Positions 17,842 through 26,218 of a stretch of DNA of 64,000 nucleotides are shown one piece after another; within the stretch, counting starts at the first letter, position 1; every line of letters begins with the position of its first letter. The notes under the pieces are model-generated. The model was not told the origin of the DNA. It searched no databases and saw nothing but the letters and a program-made list of their open reading frames with translations. Where the stretch lies: contig OY759981.1 of the NCBI GenBank assembly GCA_963662895.1, positions 2,976,001 through 3,040,000 of the forward strand. Reading direction: 5' to 3'. The stretch is from GWE2-42-39 sp963662895 (GTDB lineage Bacteria; Bacteroidota; Bacteroidia; Bacteroidales; Prolixibacteraceae). Made by a program: the position numbers and the translations under genes.

Positions 17842-18540
17842 TTACTCTCCCCACACAAAAGACGTCTCCGAACTGGTTGATGCCTGTACATCATAGCCGC
17901 CACCTCCTGTTTCATACATAAACGCGCTTAAAACAAGTTTTAGGTTGTCGCCTGTAACCGGCTCATAACTATTTTCCCAATAAGAACTGTTGGCATCAAA
18001 TTCTACTTTTGGAGTTGTAACGGAAAACGCCGGACTCAGGAAAACACGGGTGTCGTCCTTATATATTTTTATTACATACAAATCAGCATCCGTAACGTCC
18101 TCCCATTCGAGAAAAACTTTCGATTTAGCCACATCGTAACTGCAATCTTTTATTACCGGTGGATACAAAATACTGCTGGATAAAACATCATCGGTTTCAA
18201 GAACTTCCCCGCTTTTAAAGGTAGCCGTAAAATGATAAGTCCCTGTTACCGGTTTTCCCATTGAAAGCTCTCCGGTTGGGGTATCATAGTAAAAGTCGGT
18301 TTCATATCCCGGGTAGGCCTTCAGGTTATAGACTGTCCCCTCACCGTTAGTAACTTTTACCGACGAAAAAGAAGACAACGAATAGGCATGTATGGAAAGC
18401 CCGTATACAGTATCCTGACCAGAAAGCTGGCTAACCGCGTATACATCGCCTACAACATAAACATCGTCATCATCGTCATTACAGGAAGTAAAGGCTACTG
18501 CTATACTTGCGATTATAACAGCAAAGACTAATTTTTTCAT
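17842..18540 (-). CDS. Surface lipoprotein with polyaspartate export signal
   Basis: This 232-residue protein has a signal peptide and lipobox ending FTSCN (Cys about residue 20). The Cys is followed at once by N and five Asp. Acidic runs right after the lipidated Cys are the lipoprotein export signal that sends proteins to the outer face of the Bacteroidota outer membrane, so surface exposure is expected. The mature part is all-beta in appearance, Ser/Thr/Tyr rich, with a fibronectin-III-like stretch (about 130-185, VFLEWEDVTDADLYVIKIYKD). It has no recognisable enzyme motif. It is a single gene with glmM 85 bp upstream on the same strand. Function unknown. Confidence 0.8.
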   Translation of the reverse strand: MKKLVFAVIIASIAVAFTSCNDDDDDVYVVGDVYAVSQLSGQDTVYGLSIHAYSLSSFSSVKVTNGEGTVYNLKAYPGYETDFYYDTPTGELSMGKPVTGTYHFTATFKSGEVLETDDVLSSSILYPPVIKDCSYDVAKSKVFLEWEDVTDADLYVIKIYKDDTRVFLSPAFSVTTPKVEFDANSSYWENSYEPVTGDNLKLVLSAFMYETGGGGYDVQASTSSETSFVWGE

Positions 18541-18625
18541 ATTATGCTTTTTAGTGAAACAATATTTTATAGATGAATAAAACGTGAAAAGGTTGTGCCG
18601 GGGTTCAATTTTTTTTTGTTATGGA

Positions 18626-20023
18626 TTAGCTGTTGCCTGTATTTACAATATCCTTAATTTCCTGAATGATCTTTTGTGCCAGTTGCCCGGCTTTTTCCAT
18701 TGAGGTAGCTTCGGAATAAACACGAATGATCGGCTCGGTATTCGACTTACGTAAATGTATCCATTCATTGGCAAAATCAATTTTTACCCCGTCAATATCG
18801 TTCACCTGTTTATCGCAGTATTTCTCCTTCATTTTTAATAAAATCTGGTCCACATCGATATCCGGGGTCAACTCAATTTTATTTTTTGAAATAAAATAAT
18901 CAGGATAAGTCTTTCGCAATTCCGAACATTTTAAGCCTGATTTTGCCATATAGGATAGAAAAAGGGCTATCCCGACCAATGCATCGCGTCCGTTGTGCGA
19001 AGCCGGATAAATAACACCTCCGTTGCCCTCGCCGCCGATTACCGCATTGGTTTTACGCATTTCGGCTACTACATTTACTTCGCCTACTGCTGAAGCTGAA
19101 TAAGTGCCTCCGTGCTTTTCTGTAATCACCTTCAGGGCTCGTGAAGAAGACAGGTTGGAGACCGTGTTGCCGGGGGTATGCTGAAGTACATAGTCGGCCA
19201 TGGCAACAATGGTATATTCTTCATTAAACATGCTCCCGTCTTCGTTGATAATTGCCAGACGGTCGACATCGGGGTCTACCACAAATCCAACATCTACATT
19301 CCCTTTTTTTATTATTTCTGAAGTTTCGACCAGGTTTTCGGGCAGAGGCTCGGGGGTATGTGCAAAATATCCCGTTGGTTCACAGTTTATTTTAACAATA
19401 TCGGTCACTCCAAGTGCCTTTAACAGGGCAGGAATGGCAATACCTCCAACCGAATTAACCGCATCGATGGCAACTTTGAAATTAGCAGCCTTTATTGCTT
19501 CGGTATCAACCAGCTCAAGATTGATTACTTCCTGAATATGAATGTCGGTATAGTCTTTGTTTTCAACCATCCCCAACTCGTCGACAGCGGCAAATACGAA
19601 CGATTCATTTTCCGCGATTTTAAGGACTTCAGCACCGGCGGCAGCCGACAGAAATTCGCCATTGGCATCGAGCAATTTCAGTGCATTCCACTGTTTGGGG
19701 TTATGGCTGGCAGTTAAAATGATTCCTCCGTCAGCATTTTCTTCTTGTACTGCAATTTCCGTGGTAGGCGTAGTTGCCAGGTCGATGTCAACCACATCGC
19801 ACCCCATACCGGTTAGCGAACCAACAACCAGCGATCTGACCATTTTGCCTGAGATACGGGCATCACGGCCAACTACTATTTTGGGGGCCGGCTTGTTTGA
19901 TCTTAATTTTATAAAAGTGGCATACGCCGATGTGAACTTTACTACATCAAGCGGACTTAAACCTTCACCGGGCCTGCCGCCAATCGTGCCCCGGATTCCT
20001 GAAATTGATTTGATGAGTGTCAT
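18626..20023 (-). CDS. glmM: Phosphoglucosamine mutase-type phosphohexomutase
   Basis: It interconverts glucosamine-6-P and glucosamine-1-P, feeding UDP-GlcNAc for peptidoglycan and LPS. The 465-residue protein starts MTLIKSISGIRGTIGG at 20023, preceded by AGGAG eight bases upstream; the frame stays open further upstream to 20203 but that stretch has no homology-like sequence and includes AT-rich promoter DNA. The catalytic phosphoserine is in TASHNP (about residue 106), the metal loop is DPDVDRLA, the sugar-specificity loop GEGNGGVI and the phosphate-binding loop RKSNTEPIIRVY. Some Bacteroidota homologues act as phosphoglucomutases, so glucose-1-P for the nearby glycogen genes is an alternative substrate. 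Confidence 0.88.
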   Translation of the reverse strand: MTLIKSISGIRGTIGGRPGEGLSPLDVVKFTSAYATFIKLRSNKPAPKIVVGRDARISGKMVRSLVVGSLTGMGCDVVDIDLATTPTTEIAVQEENADGGIILTASHNPKQWNALKLLDANGEFLSAAAGAEVLKIAENESFVFAAVDELGMVENKDYTDIHIQEVINLELVDTEAIKAANFKVAIDAVNSVGGIAIPALLKALGVTDIVKINCEPTGYFAHTPEPLPENLVETSEIIKKGNVDVGFVVDPDVDRLAIINEDGSMFNEEYTIVAMADYVLQHTPGNTVSNLSSSRALKVITEKHGGTYSASAVGEVNVVAEMRKTNAVIGGEGNGGVIYPASHNGRDALVGIALFLSYMAKSGLKCSELRKTYPDYFISKNKIELTPDIDVDQILLKMKEKYCDKQVNDIDGVKIDFANEWIHLRKSNTEPIIRVYSEATSMEKAGQLAQKIIQEIKDIVNTGNS

Positions 20024-20359
20024 AAATATTCTCCTTACAGAGTTTAGGATTACTTTTTTTGATTGATAAATATGATTGTAAATAATTTTCCGGATCAAAA
20101 TTAATGAATGAAAATTACATATAGTGCATGTATTCATTGTAAAATAAAAAGGCCCGGCATTATAACCGAACCTTTTCTCTTTTAACTCTCTGTAAAAACT
20201 CAATCAAATTTATGAAAAAAAATCATGTTTAAAGAGAGACAGTCTGGACTAGATAAACCCTTAATCCATGTCGGTGTTTTTTTTGAAAAAGATGTTTCGA
20301 TCGGAATAACCAGGAACAGAGATGCCTTGAAAAACAGGGAGTTTTATTGCAGGCACTAT
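20024..20359. other. Non-coding gap between ribF and glmM
   Basis: These 336 bp separate two minus-strand genes. The ribF-side part holds the terminator hairpin at 20147-20176; the part nearest glmM carries its Shine-Dalgarno-like AGGAG. I see no further gene or RNA. Confidence 0.6.
20147..20176 (-). terminator. Rho-independent terminator downstream of ribF
   Basis: Read on the minus strand, AAAAGGTTCGG pairs with CCGGGCCTTTT (two G-U pairs) around an 8-base loop, followed by TATTTTA. The position, about 185 bp after the ribF stop, separates ribF from glmM. Confidence 0.65.
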
Positions 20360-21307
20360 TTAAATGCGGGTGCCGGAGAAAAGAGATAATACCTGCAGTT
20401 TATCTTGTTCAAGCTGGTTTTTTAGTGCCTCAATGGAACCGAATTTTTGTTCTTCCCTGATTTTTCTGAAAAAGCAAAGATCAATTTGTTTCCCGTAGAT
20501 ATTCCCACTGAAGTCAAACAAATGTACTTCAATACTGCGACGATCGGCATTATTGCTCACGGTGGGACGGGTGCCAATATTCATCATTCCTTTGTAAGTG
20601 AGATTGTTAATATGTGCAGTGACCGCATAAACCCCGTATCCGGGAATGATTTTATGGGGATCGGACGTTTCTATATTTGCAGTGGGAAATTGAATTTTTC
20701 GTCCCAGTTTATGGCCTTCGACCACGGTACCATGAAGGGAAAAACGGTAGCCAAGATATTTATTTGCCTGGGTGATATTGCCTTCCTGTAATGCCAGCCT
20801 GATTTTTGTAGAACTGATATTGACATCGTCCATGATCAGGGCATCCAGCTTTTCGAGCCTGAACTTATATTTGTCAGCACATTGTTGTAGAAATTCGTAT
20901 CCTCCTTCGCGGTTTTTCCCAAATTTATGATCGTAACCCACCACCAGACAACGGGTATTCAGTTTATCAACTAATATGTTTTTTACAAAGTCTGAATAAC
21001 TTAAATTACTGAATTCTTTGGTAAACGGAAACACAATAAGGTGGTCGATCCCGGCTTTTTCAAAAAGTTTTGTTTTTTCGTCCAGAGTAGTTAGCAGACG
21101 CAGATTCCTTTCACCGGGGAAAAGCACCAAACGGGGGTGTGGGAAAAATGTAAATATCACGGATTCTCCGTTGACCTCATTTGCAATTTTTTTCAATCTC
21201 GCAATTACCTTTTTGTGCCCGTTGTGCACTCCATCGAAAGTACCGGTAGTTACTACCGGATTTTTTGCCCTGAATTTTTCTATGTCATAATATACCTTCA
21301 CGTGCAA
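20360..21307 (-). CDS. ribF: Bifunctional riboflavin kinase / FAD synthetase
   Basis: It makes FMN and then FAD from riboflavin. At 315 residues it has both domains in order: the nucleotidyltransferase half (about 1-175) with GTFDGVHNGHKKVI (the HxGH site, about 22-35) and SSTKIR near 168, then the flavokinase half (about 180-310) with GTVVEGHKLGRKIQFPTAN (FPTAN is the family motif) and IEVHLFDFSGNIYGK. A TATTTTTG box at 21331-21324 on the minus strand may be its promoter. It is divergent from the thioredoxin-fold lipoprotein gene. Confidence 0.95.
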   Translation of the reverse strand: MHVKVYYDIEKFRAKNPVVTTGTFDGVHNGHKKVIARLKKIANEVNGESVIFTFFPHPRLVLFPGERNLRLLTTLDEKTKLFEKAGIDHLIVFPFTKEFSNLSYSDFVKNILVDKLNTRCLVVGYDHKFGKNREGGYEFLQQCADKYKFRLEKLDALIMDDVNISSTKIRLALQEGNITQANKYLGYRFSLHGTVVEGHKLGRKIQFPTANIETSDPHKIIPGYGVYAVTAHINNLTYKGMMNIGTRPTVSNNADRRSIEVHLFDFSGNIYGKQIDLCFFRKIREEQKFGSIEALKNQLEQDKLQVLSLFSGTRI

Positions 21308-21476
21308 ATTGATTTTTCGAGGCCAAAAATAAGTAAATCTATCTGTTTGTCGGGGATATTACCAACAAAATGCAGATGAAATATCATTTGTGTTCCAAAA
21401 CTTTCCGGCAGGAAAGTTTTATTGCAGCTTAAATTATTATTTTTACAGCTTGTTAACCGAAATTTTAAATAGGAAT

Positions 21477-22628
21477 ATGGTGAAAAAGATTTTTCCCTTA
21501 CTGGTTGCAGTTGTTTTGGTTGTTATTGGCTGCAGCAAAAAGAATGAGTTTGTAATTAAAGGCAAGATCACCAATGCTGTGGGTAAGTATATCTACCTCG
21601 ACGAGTTAAAATTGACAACTAATCAACCGGTCGACTCGGCCAGGATTAACAAAAATGGCGAATTTGTATTTAAGGGAAATGTTAGTTTTCCGACCTTTTT
21701 TCTGTTAAAACTTTCTGAGAATAATTTTATCACCTTGCTGGTCGATTCAGTTGAACAGTTACAGGTATATGCCGATGCAGCCAACTTTTCAAGGGATTAC
21801 GTGGTGACCGGGTCCGAAGGGGCAATACTGGTACAGGAACTGAACAACCATTTGGCAATAACCAAGCATAAGCTCGACTCGATCCGTAACCTGACGGTTT
21901 TGTACCGGACCCACCGGAGTTACCCCGAATTGAAAAAGAACTGGGATATTGAAATGAAACAGCTTAAACAGTCGCAGATCGATTATTCAACCGGTTTTGT
22001 TCAGGAACACCCGTTTTCGATGTCCAGCGTGCTTGCTCTTTATCAGAAATTCGATGATAACAACTATGTAATTCAGGACCTGCAATCGTTAAAAGTGGCA
22101 GCTTCAGCCCTGAATTCTGTATTCCCGGAATCGGAACATGTGCAGGCCTTGTATCAGAATACACTAAAACTGATGAGGGACGAGCAAAACCAGAAGCTAA
22201 GAAAAATAATTGAAGAGGCAGGTTCCAACAGCCCCGATATTGTTTTACCCAATCCGGATGGCAAGGAAATCGCACTTTCTTCGCTCCGTGGGAAATATGT
22301 ACTTTTGCAGTTCTGGTCGGCGGTCGATAAAAGTTCCCGGATACAAAACCCTGTACTGGTGGAACTTTACAGGAAGTACAGGAGCAAAAAGTTTGAAATC
22401 TATCAGGTAAGTATTGACGAAAACCGTTTCGAATGGGTAGATGCTATTGATAAAGATAAACTGGGATGGATTAACGTGGGGGATATGAAAGGAAGTATTC
22501 TGGCTGTTAACAGTTACAATATCCAGAAAATACCTTTCAACTATCTGCTTGATCCGGATGGAAAAATTGTGGCAAAAGACATACAGGGACCTGCACTAAA
22601 TAAAACACTTGGGAAATTTCTGAAATAA
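21477..22628 (+). CDS. Thioredoxin-fold lipoprotein (DUF4369 + TlpA-like) without CxxC
   Basis: The protein has 383 residues from the ATG at 21477; an upstream in-frame Met at 21390 would only add a non-signal stretch. A signal peptide ends at VIGCSKK (Cys about 18), so it is a lipoprotein. Residues about 22-120 resemble the beta-rich DUF4369 domain (FVIKGKITNAVGKYIYLDEL), followed by a helical linker and a thioredoxin/AhpC-like domain (about 250-383: LPNPDGKEIALSSLRGKYVLLQFWSAVDKSSR). Where TlpA has WCxxC this one has WSAVDKS, so it cannot do thiol-disulfide exchange by the usual route. DUF4369-thioredoxin proteins are common periplasmic proteins in Bacteroidota. It precedes lpxH by about 75 bp. 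Confidence 0.82.
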   Translation: MVKKIFPLLVAVVLVVIGCSKKNEFVIKGKITNAVGKYIYLDELKLTTNQPVDSARINKNGEFVFKGNVSFPTFFLLKLSENNFITLLVDSVEQLQVYADAANFSRDYVVTGSEGAILVQELNNHLAITKHKLDSIRNLTVLYRTHRSYPELKKNWDIEMKQLKQSQIDYSTGFVQEHPFSMSSVLALYQKFDDNNYVIQDLQSLKVAASALNSVFPESEHVQALYQNTLKLMRDEQNQKLRKIIEEAGSNSPDIVLPNPDGKEIALSSLRGKYVLLQFWSAVDKSSRIQNPVLVELYRKYRSKKFEIYQVSIDENRFEWVDAIDKDKLGWINVGDMKGSILAVNSYNIQKIPFNYLLDPDGKIVAKDIQGPALNKTLGKFLK

Positions 22629-22684
22629 CAGTAAAAGTGGAAAAATGATAAGTTTTTTTAACTTTTAAACTTAATTTTTACTGG

Positions 22685-22692
22685 TATATTTG
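22685..22692 (+). promoter_or_regulatory. -7 box close to the lpxH start
   Basis: TATATTTG is a perfect TAnnTTTG box only 12 bases before the ATG at 22705. A transcript starting 6-7 bases downstream would have a leader of only a few bases. No clear -33 box is visible. Confidence 0.4.
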
Positions 22693-22704
22693 TCACAAAT
22701 TTTA

Positions 22705-23472
22705 ATGGTTTTGGCTCAAACGCAATGCAATATATATTTCGTGTCCGATGTTCATTTGGGAGCCCCTGTTTTAAAAAATAACAGGGAACGGGAAAAACTT
22801 TTTGTCCGTTGGCTTGATGAGATTAAAAGTGATGCAACGGCCCTTTTCCTGTTGGGCGATATTTTTGATTTTTGGTTTGAATACCGTAAAGTTGTTCCCA
22901 GAGGGTTTACCCGCACCTTGGGAAAAATTGCAGAAATAGCCGATTCAGGCATACCGGTACATTATTTTACAGGTAATCACGATCTTTGGATTTTCGATTA
23001 TTTGCCTGAAGAATTGGGAATAATTTTACACAGGGAAGAATACAAGACCGAGTTTTGCGGCAAAAAGTTTTTCCTGGCCCACGGCGATGGTCTTGACCCT
23101 TACGACAAAGGATACCTGATGCTAAAAAGAATATTTACCAACAAATTTTTACAATGGTTTTTTGCCCGTCTGCATCCGAATTTTGCATTCTGGGTTGGTC
23201 ATAACTGGTCGAGAAACAGCCGCATTGCAAATGGCATCCAGGCTGATGCCTATCGGGGCGACGATAAAGAAGGGCTTTACCTTTTTGCAGAATCTGTATT
23301 GAAAAATGAGTATTTTGACTATCTCGTTTTCGGACACAGACATATATTAGTAGAAAGACCCATTGGCAAAAAATCGGTATTTATTAATTTAGGCGACTGG
23401 ATCAATTATTTCTCCTATGGTATTTTCGACGGTGAAAAATTTGAATTAAAACGATATCATATTCAATCATAA
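22705..23472 (+). CDS. lpxH: UDP-2,3-diacylglucosamine diphosphatase
   Basis: It hydrolyses UDP-2,3-diacylglucosamine to lipid X and UMP in lipid A synthesis. All metallophosphoesterase blocks are present: SDVHLG, LGDIFDFWFEY, GNHDLW, HGDGLDPYDKGY and FGHRH. The ATG at 22705 gives 255 residues. A TTG at 22690 would add five residues but lies inside a probable -7 promoter box, so ATG is preferred. It is followed by a ketoacyl synthase gene after 21 bp, probably in the same transcript, linking two acyl-chain functions. Confidence 0.9.
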   Translation: MVLAQTQCNIYFVSDVHLGAPVLKNNREREKLFVRWLDEIKSDATALFLLGDIFDFWFEYRKVVPRGFTRTLGKIAEIADSGIPVHYFTGNHDLWIFDYLPEELGIILHREEYKTEFCGKKFFLAHGDGLDPYDKGYLMLKRIFTNKFLQWFFARLHPNFAFWVGHNWSRNSRIANGIQADAYRGDDKEGLYLFAESVLKNEYFDYLVFGHRHILVERPIGKKSVFINLGDWINYFSYGIFDGEKFELKRYHIQS

Positions 23473-23493
23473 CGATTTGGATTATTGTAGATT

Positions 23494-24576
23494 ATGGTGA
23501 AAAAAAGATATACTCGGATTATAGGGACAGGAAGTTACATTCCTTCCAGAGTTATAAAAAATGATTACTTTAAAGATTACCGGTTTTTCAATCCGGCAAG
23601 TAAAGCCCCGTTTGATAAACCGAATGAAGAAATTATTTCCAAGTTTGAAGAGATCACGAATATTCAGGAACGCCGATGGGTCGAAGAAGACAAAACGACC
23701 TCAGACATGGCTGCCGGAGCTGTGAGAAATGCGGTTGACGCAGCCGGTATTGATATTGAAACCCTTGATTTTATTATTGTTGCAAATAATTTTGGGGATA
23801 TCCGGCCTGGAGGTATCTGTATCGATCTTTTGCCTGCTGTTGCCAACAAAGTAAAAGCCAGGCTAGACATTAAAAATCCGGCCTGTATTACTCACGATAT
23901 TATTGCCGGTTGTCCCGGCTGGACACAGGGAATGATTACTGCCGATGCATATATCCGTAGTGGCATGTACAAGCGTGGCGTGGTAATTGGTGCTGATATA
24001 CTTTCCCGTATTTCTGATCCGCATGACCGCGACAGTATGATTTTTGCTGATGGAGCAGGGGCGACCATTGTTGAGGGAGTAGAAAGCGAAGTACCTACCG
24101 GTATTATCAGTCATGCGAGTCGTTCCGATTGTGTCCCGTATGCTAATCTGTTAACACTTGGACCTTCTTTTAACGGGGAACTTGACGAAAATGATTTGTT
24201 CATCAAGATGGCGGGACACCGGTTATATGTGTATGCCATCAGCTATGTGCCAGGTGTTGTAAAGCAAAGTATAGAAGGTGCCGGGTTACACCTTTCCGAT
24301 ATTAAAAAGATATTGATTCATCAGGCCAACGAAAAAATGGATGACGCCATTTTAAAAGGAGTTTTCAAAATATATAAAGAAAAAAATATACCTAAGGGCA
24401 TCATGCCGATGAGTATCGGTAAGTTGGGAAACTCATCAACAGCAACTGTACCTACCCTGCTCGATCTGATCGTAAAAGGACAAATGGATGGACAGGAAAT
24501 CAGGAAAGGCGATCATGTTATCTTTTGTTCGGTTGGGGCCGGGATGAATATCAATTCAATTATTTACAAATGGTAG
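23494..24576 (+). CDS. Ketoacyl-ACP synthase III family protein (FabH-like)
   Basis: This 360-residue thiolase-fold condensing enzyme has the FabH triad: Cys in AGCPGW (about 139), His in LIHQANEKM (about 275) and Asn in KLGNSSTATVP (about 311). It is about 40 residues longer than E. coli FabH, with extra sequence near the N-terminus (KDYRFFNPASKAPFDKPNEE). Long FabH relatives in Bacteroidota often serve specialised lipid or pigment pathways rather than primary fatty acid initiation, so the substrate is open. It is 21 bp behind lpxH. A perfect 8 bp dyad follows at 24616-24640. Confidence 0.88.
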   Translation: MVKKRYTRIIGTGSYIPSRVIKNDYFKDYRFFNPASKAPFDKPNEEIISKFEEITNIQERRWVEEDKTTSDMAAGAVRNAVDAAGIDIETLDFIIVANNFGDIRPGGICIDLLPAVANKVKARLDIKNPACITHDIIAGCPGWTQGMITADAYIRSGMYKRGVVIGADILSRISDPHDRDSMIFADGAGATIVEGVESEVPTGIISHASRSDCVPYANLLTLGPSFNGELDENDLFIKMAGHRLYVYAISYVPGVVKQSIEGAGLHLSDIKKILIHQANEKMDDAILKGVFKIYKEKNIPKGIMPMSIGKLGNSSTATVPTLLDLIVKGQMDGQEIRKGDHVIFCSVGAGMNINSIIYKW

Positions 24577-24615
24577 TCGAAGTCTAATTCCTTTTTTATT
24601 TTAGCAAGAAGGCCG

Positions 24616-24640
24616 TAGCTTCCCCCTTTCGAGGAAGCTA
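24616..24640. terminator. Dyad between convergent genes
   Basis: TAGCTTCC (24616-24623) pairs with GGAAGCTA (24633-24640) over a 9-base loop in the gap between the ketoacyl synthase and SPFH genes. There is no T-tract, so it is a tentative bidirectional terminator. Confidence 0.4.
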
Positions 24641-24669
24641 GTAACCAGTTTTCAGCCTTCTGTTCATTG

Positions 24670-25650
24670 TCAATTGTTTTTCAGCAGATCCTTGATTCCA
24701 CCGATAGAACTTAAAATACCGGAGGCCTCGTATGGCAGATAGATGGTTTTATTATCTTTTCCTTCTACCATCTGCCGGAACGTTTCCAGGTATTTTAGTG
24801 CAACCATATAATTAACCGGATCACCTTTGTCTTCAACAGCTTCCACAATTTTTCGGATGGCTTGGGCTTCGGCATTTGCCACTTTAATGCGGGCTTCCGC
24901 ATCGCCTTCTGCTTTTAGGATAGCTGCCTGTTTTTCACCTTCAGCTTGGTTGATCTGTGATTCCTTGTATCCTTCTGCTTCCAGGATTTGTGCTTTTTTC
25001 ATCCCTTCAGCTTCCAGTATTTTGGCCCTCCGGTCGCGTTCGGCACGCATTTGCTTTTCCATTGCTTCGCGGATGTCTGCCGGAGGATTGATGTCCTGTA
25101 ATTCAACACGGTTTACTTTCACTCCCCATTTGTTGGTTGCTTCATCCAAAATGAGGCGAAGTTTCGAGTTGATCGTATCACGCGAAGTAAGGGTGTCGTC
25201 CAGATCAAGTTCTCCAATCACGTTACGCAAGGTCGTTTGTGTCAGTTTTTCAATGGCATTCGGCAGGTTTTCAATTTCATACATAGCCTTCACCGGGTCC
25301 ATGATCTGAAAATAAAGCAGTGCATTAATTTCTGTTCCCACATTGTCTTTGGTAATCACATTTTGCCGTGGAAAATCGTAAACCGTTTCACGCAGGTCGA
25401 TGCGGTCTTTTGACTTAAAGGTAACCATTTTTCTTCCATCGTAATCTTCACGTACATACCTGAAAATAATCTGACGGGGTTTGTCGATAATCGGGATGAT
25501 GATGTTGATCCCTGACGGCAAAGTCCGGTAGTATTTGCCTAGTCGTTCGATAATCATAGTCTGCGATTGCTGGATAATACGGATACCGGATGCTGCAAAA
25601 ATGATAACAAACGCTGCAAGAACAATCAAAATAATAGTTGTAGCATTCAT
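24670..25650 (-). CDS. SPFH/Band 7 stomatin-like membrane protein
   Basis: This 326-residue protein has one N-terminal membrane helix (about 3-22), an SPFH/Band 7 domain (about 23-190, IIQQSQTMIIERLGKYYRTL and VELQDINPPADIREAM) and then a long Ala/Glu-rich helical repeat (about 200-270, KKAQILEAEGYKESQINQAEGEK in part) that drives ring oligomers. Proteins of this kind assemble membrane microdomains and often act with NfeD proteins; here an NfeD gene lies 11 bp upstream in the same operon. Proposed role: scaffold controlling membrane organisation or proteolysis. Confidence 0.93.
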   Translation of the reverse strand: MNATTIILIVLAAFVIIFAASGIRIIQQSQTMIIERLGKYYRTLPSGINIIIPIIDKPRQIIFRYVREDYDGRKMVTFKSKDRIDLRETVYDFPRQNVITKDNVGTEINALLYFQIMDPVKAMYEIENLPNAIEKLTQTTLRNVIGELDLDDTLTSRDTINSKLRLILDEATNKWGVKVNRVELQDINPPADIREAMEKQMRAERDRRAKILEAEGMKKAQILEAEGYKESQINQAEGEKQAAILKAEGDAEARIKVANAEAQAIRKIVEAVEDKGDPVNYMVALKYLETFRQMVEGKDNKTIYLPYEASGILSSIGGIKDLLKNN

Positions 25651-25661
25651 AATTTTAATTT

Positions 25662-26102
25662 TTAATTGGGTGTAACAATTAGTAATATACTTTCGGTTTT
25701 TATGATTTTAACAGGTGTTCCTTTGGGAATGATTTCATTGTTTAACGACCGTGCTTTCCATTCGTCACCGTCTAGTTGAACCCTGCCTGTGTTGTTCAGG
25801 TTATTGATGGGGGCAGTAACCAGTCCGGTTCTCCCTGTCATTGCATCAATGTTGGTTTTTACAGGATTGGACTTTTTGTAAAACCATTTTTTCATAACAG
25901 GCCTTACCAAAAAAAAGCTGGTCAATGTACCGACGGAAAAAAATACGATCTGCCATTCGAGAGATAAGCCTATTCCGGCAACCAGAGTGGCAAGAAAGGC
26001 GCCAACTCCAAAATTGAAGATTACAAAAGACGGAATAAATATTTCAAGGATTAAGCATATAAATGCGAGAAGTAACCATATTTGCCAAATATTGAAAGTC
26101 AT
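25662..26102 (-). CDS. NfeD family membrane protein
   Basis: This 146-residue protein has three or four hydrophobic segments in residues 1-72 (IWQIWLLLAFICLILEIFI first) followed by an OB-fold NfeDC domain (about 80-146, DAMTGRTGLVTAPI, then GRVQLDGDEWKARS, the family signature). NfeD proteins bind SPFH/stomatin partners, here the gene 11 bp downstream. Its N-terminal half is clearly paralogous to the NfeD-LytTR fusion encoded upstream, suggesting tandem duplication. A minus-strand TACCTTTG box (26135-26128) gives it its own promoter with a leader of about 20 nt. Confidence 0.9.
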   Translation of the reverse strand: MTFNIWQIWLLLAFICLILEIFIPSFVIFNFGVGAFLATLVAGIGLSLEWQIVFFSVGTLTSFFLVRPVMKKWFYKKSNPVKTNIDAMTGRTGLVTAPINNLNNTGRVQLDGDEWKARSLNNEIIPKGTPVKIIKTESILLIVTPN

Positions 26103-26127
26103 AATTTCAGTTTTTAACGTTACGGAA

Positions 26128-26135
26128 CAAAGGTA
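26128..26135 (-). promoter_or_regulatory. -7 box upstream of the NfeD-SPFH operon
   Basis: CAAAGGTA on the plus strand reads TACCTTTG on the minus strand, an exact TAnnTTTG match 26 bases before the NfeD start. No good TTTG box is placed at -33. The surrounding 116 bp lie just downstream of the NfeD-LytTR gene. Confidence 0.45.
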
Positions 26136-26218
26136 TACACGAACCGTTGTATCTCAGAAAAAAACAAAGGACTGAATTACCGAAATGATATAAAAAAGCA
26201 GACGAGACGACCCGGGTG

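Noticed and set aside
20024..20203. N-terminal extension of glmM
   Set aside because: The frame stays open upstream, but the family start (MTLIKSISG) follows a good AGGAG at 20023 and the extension resembles non-coding AT-rich DNA.
24577..24669. Additional small gene between the ketoacyl synthase and SPFH genes
   Set aside because: Only a dyad and short unstructured sequence are present.
26103..26160. LytTR binding site between the NfeD-LytTR and NfeD genes
   Set aside because: Partial matches around GTT occur, but the spacing (about 17 bp) does not fit the 12-13 bp rule.
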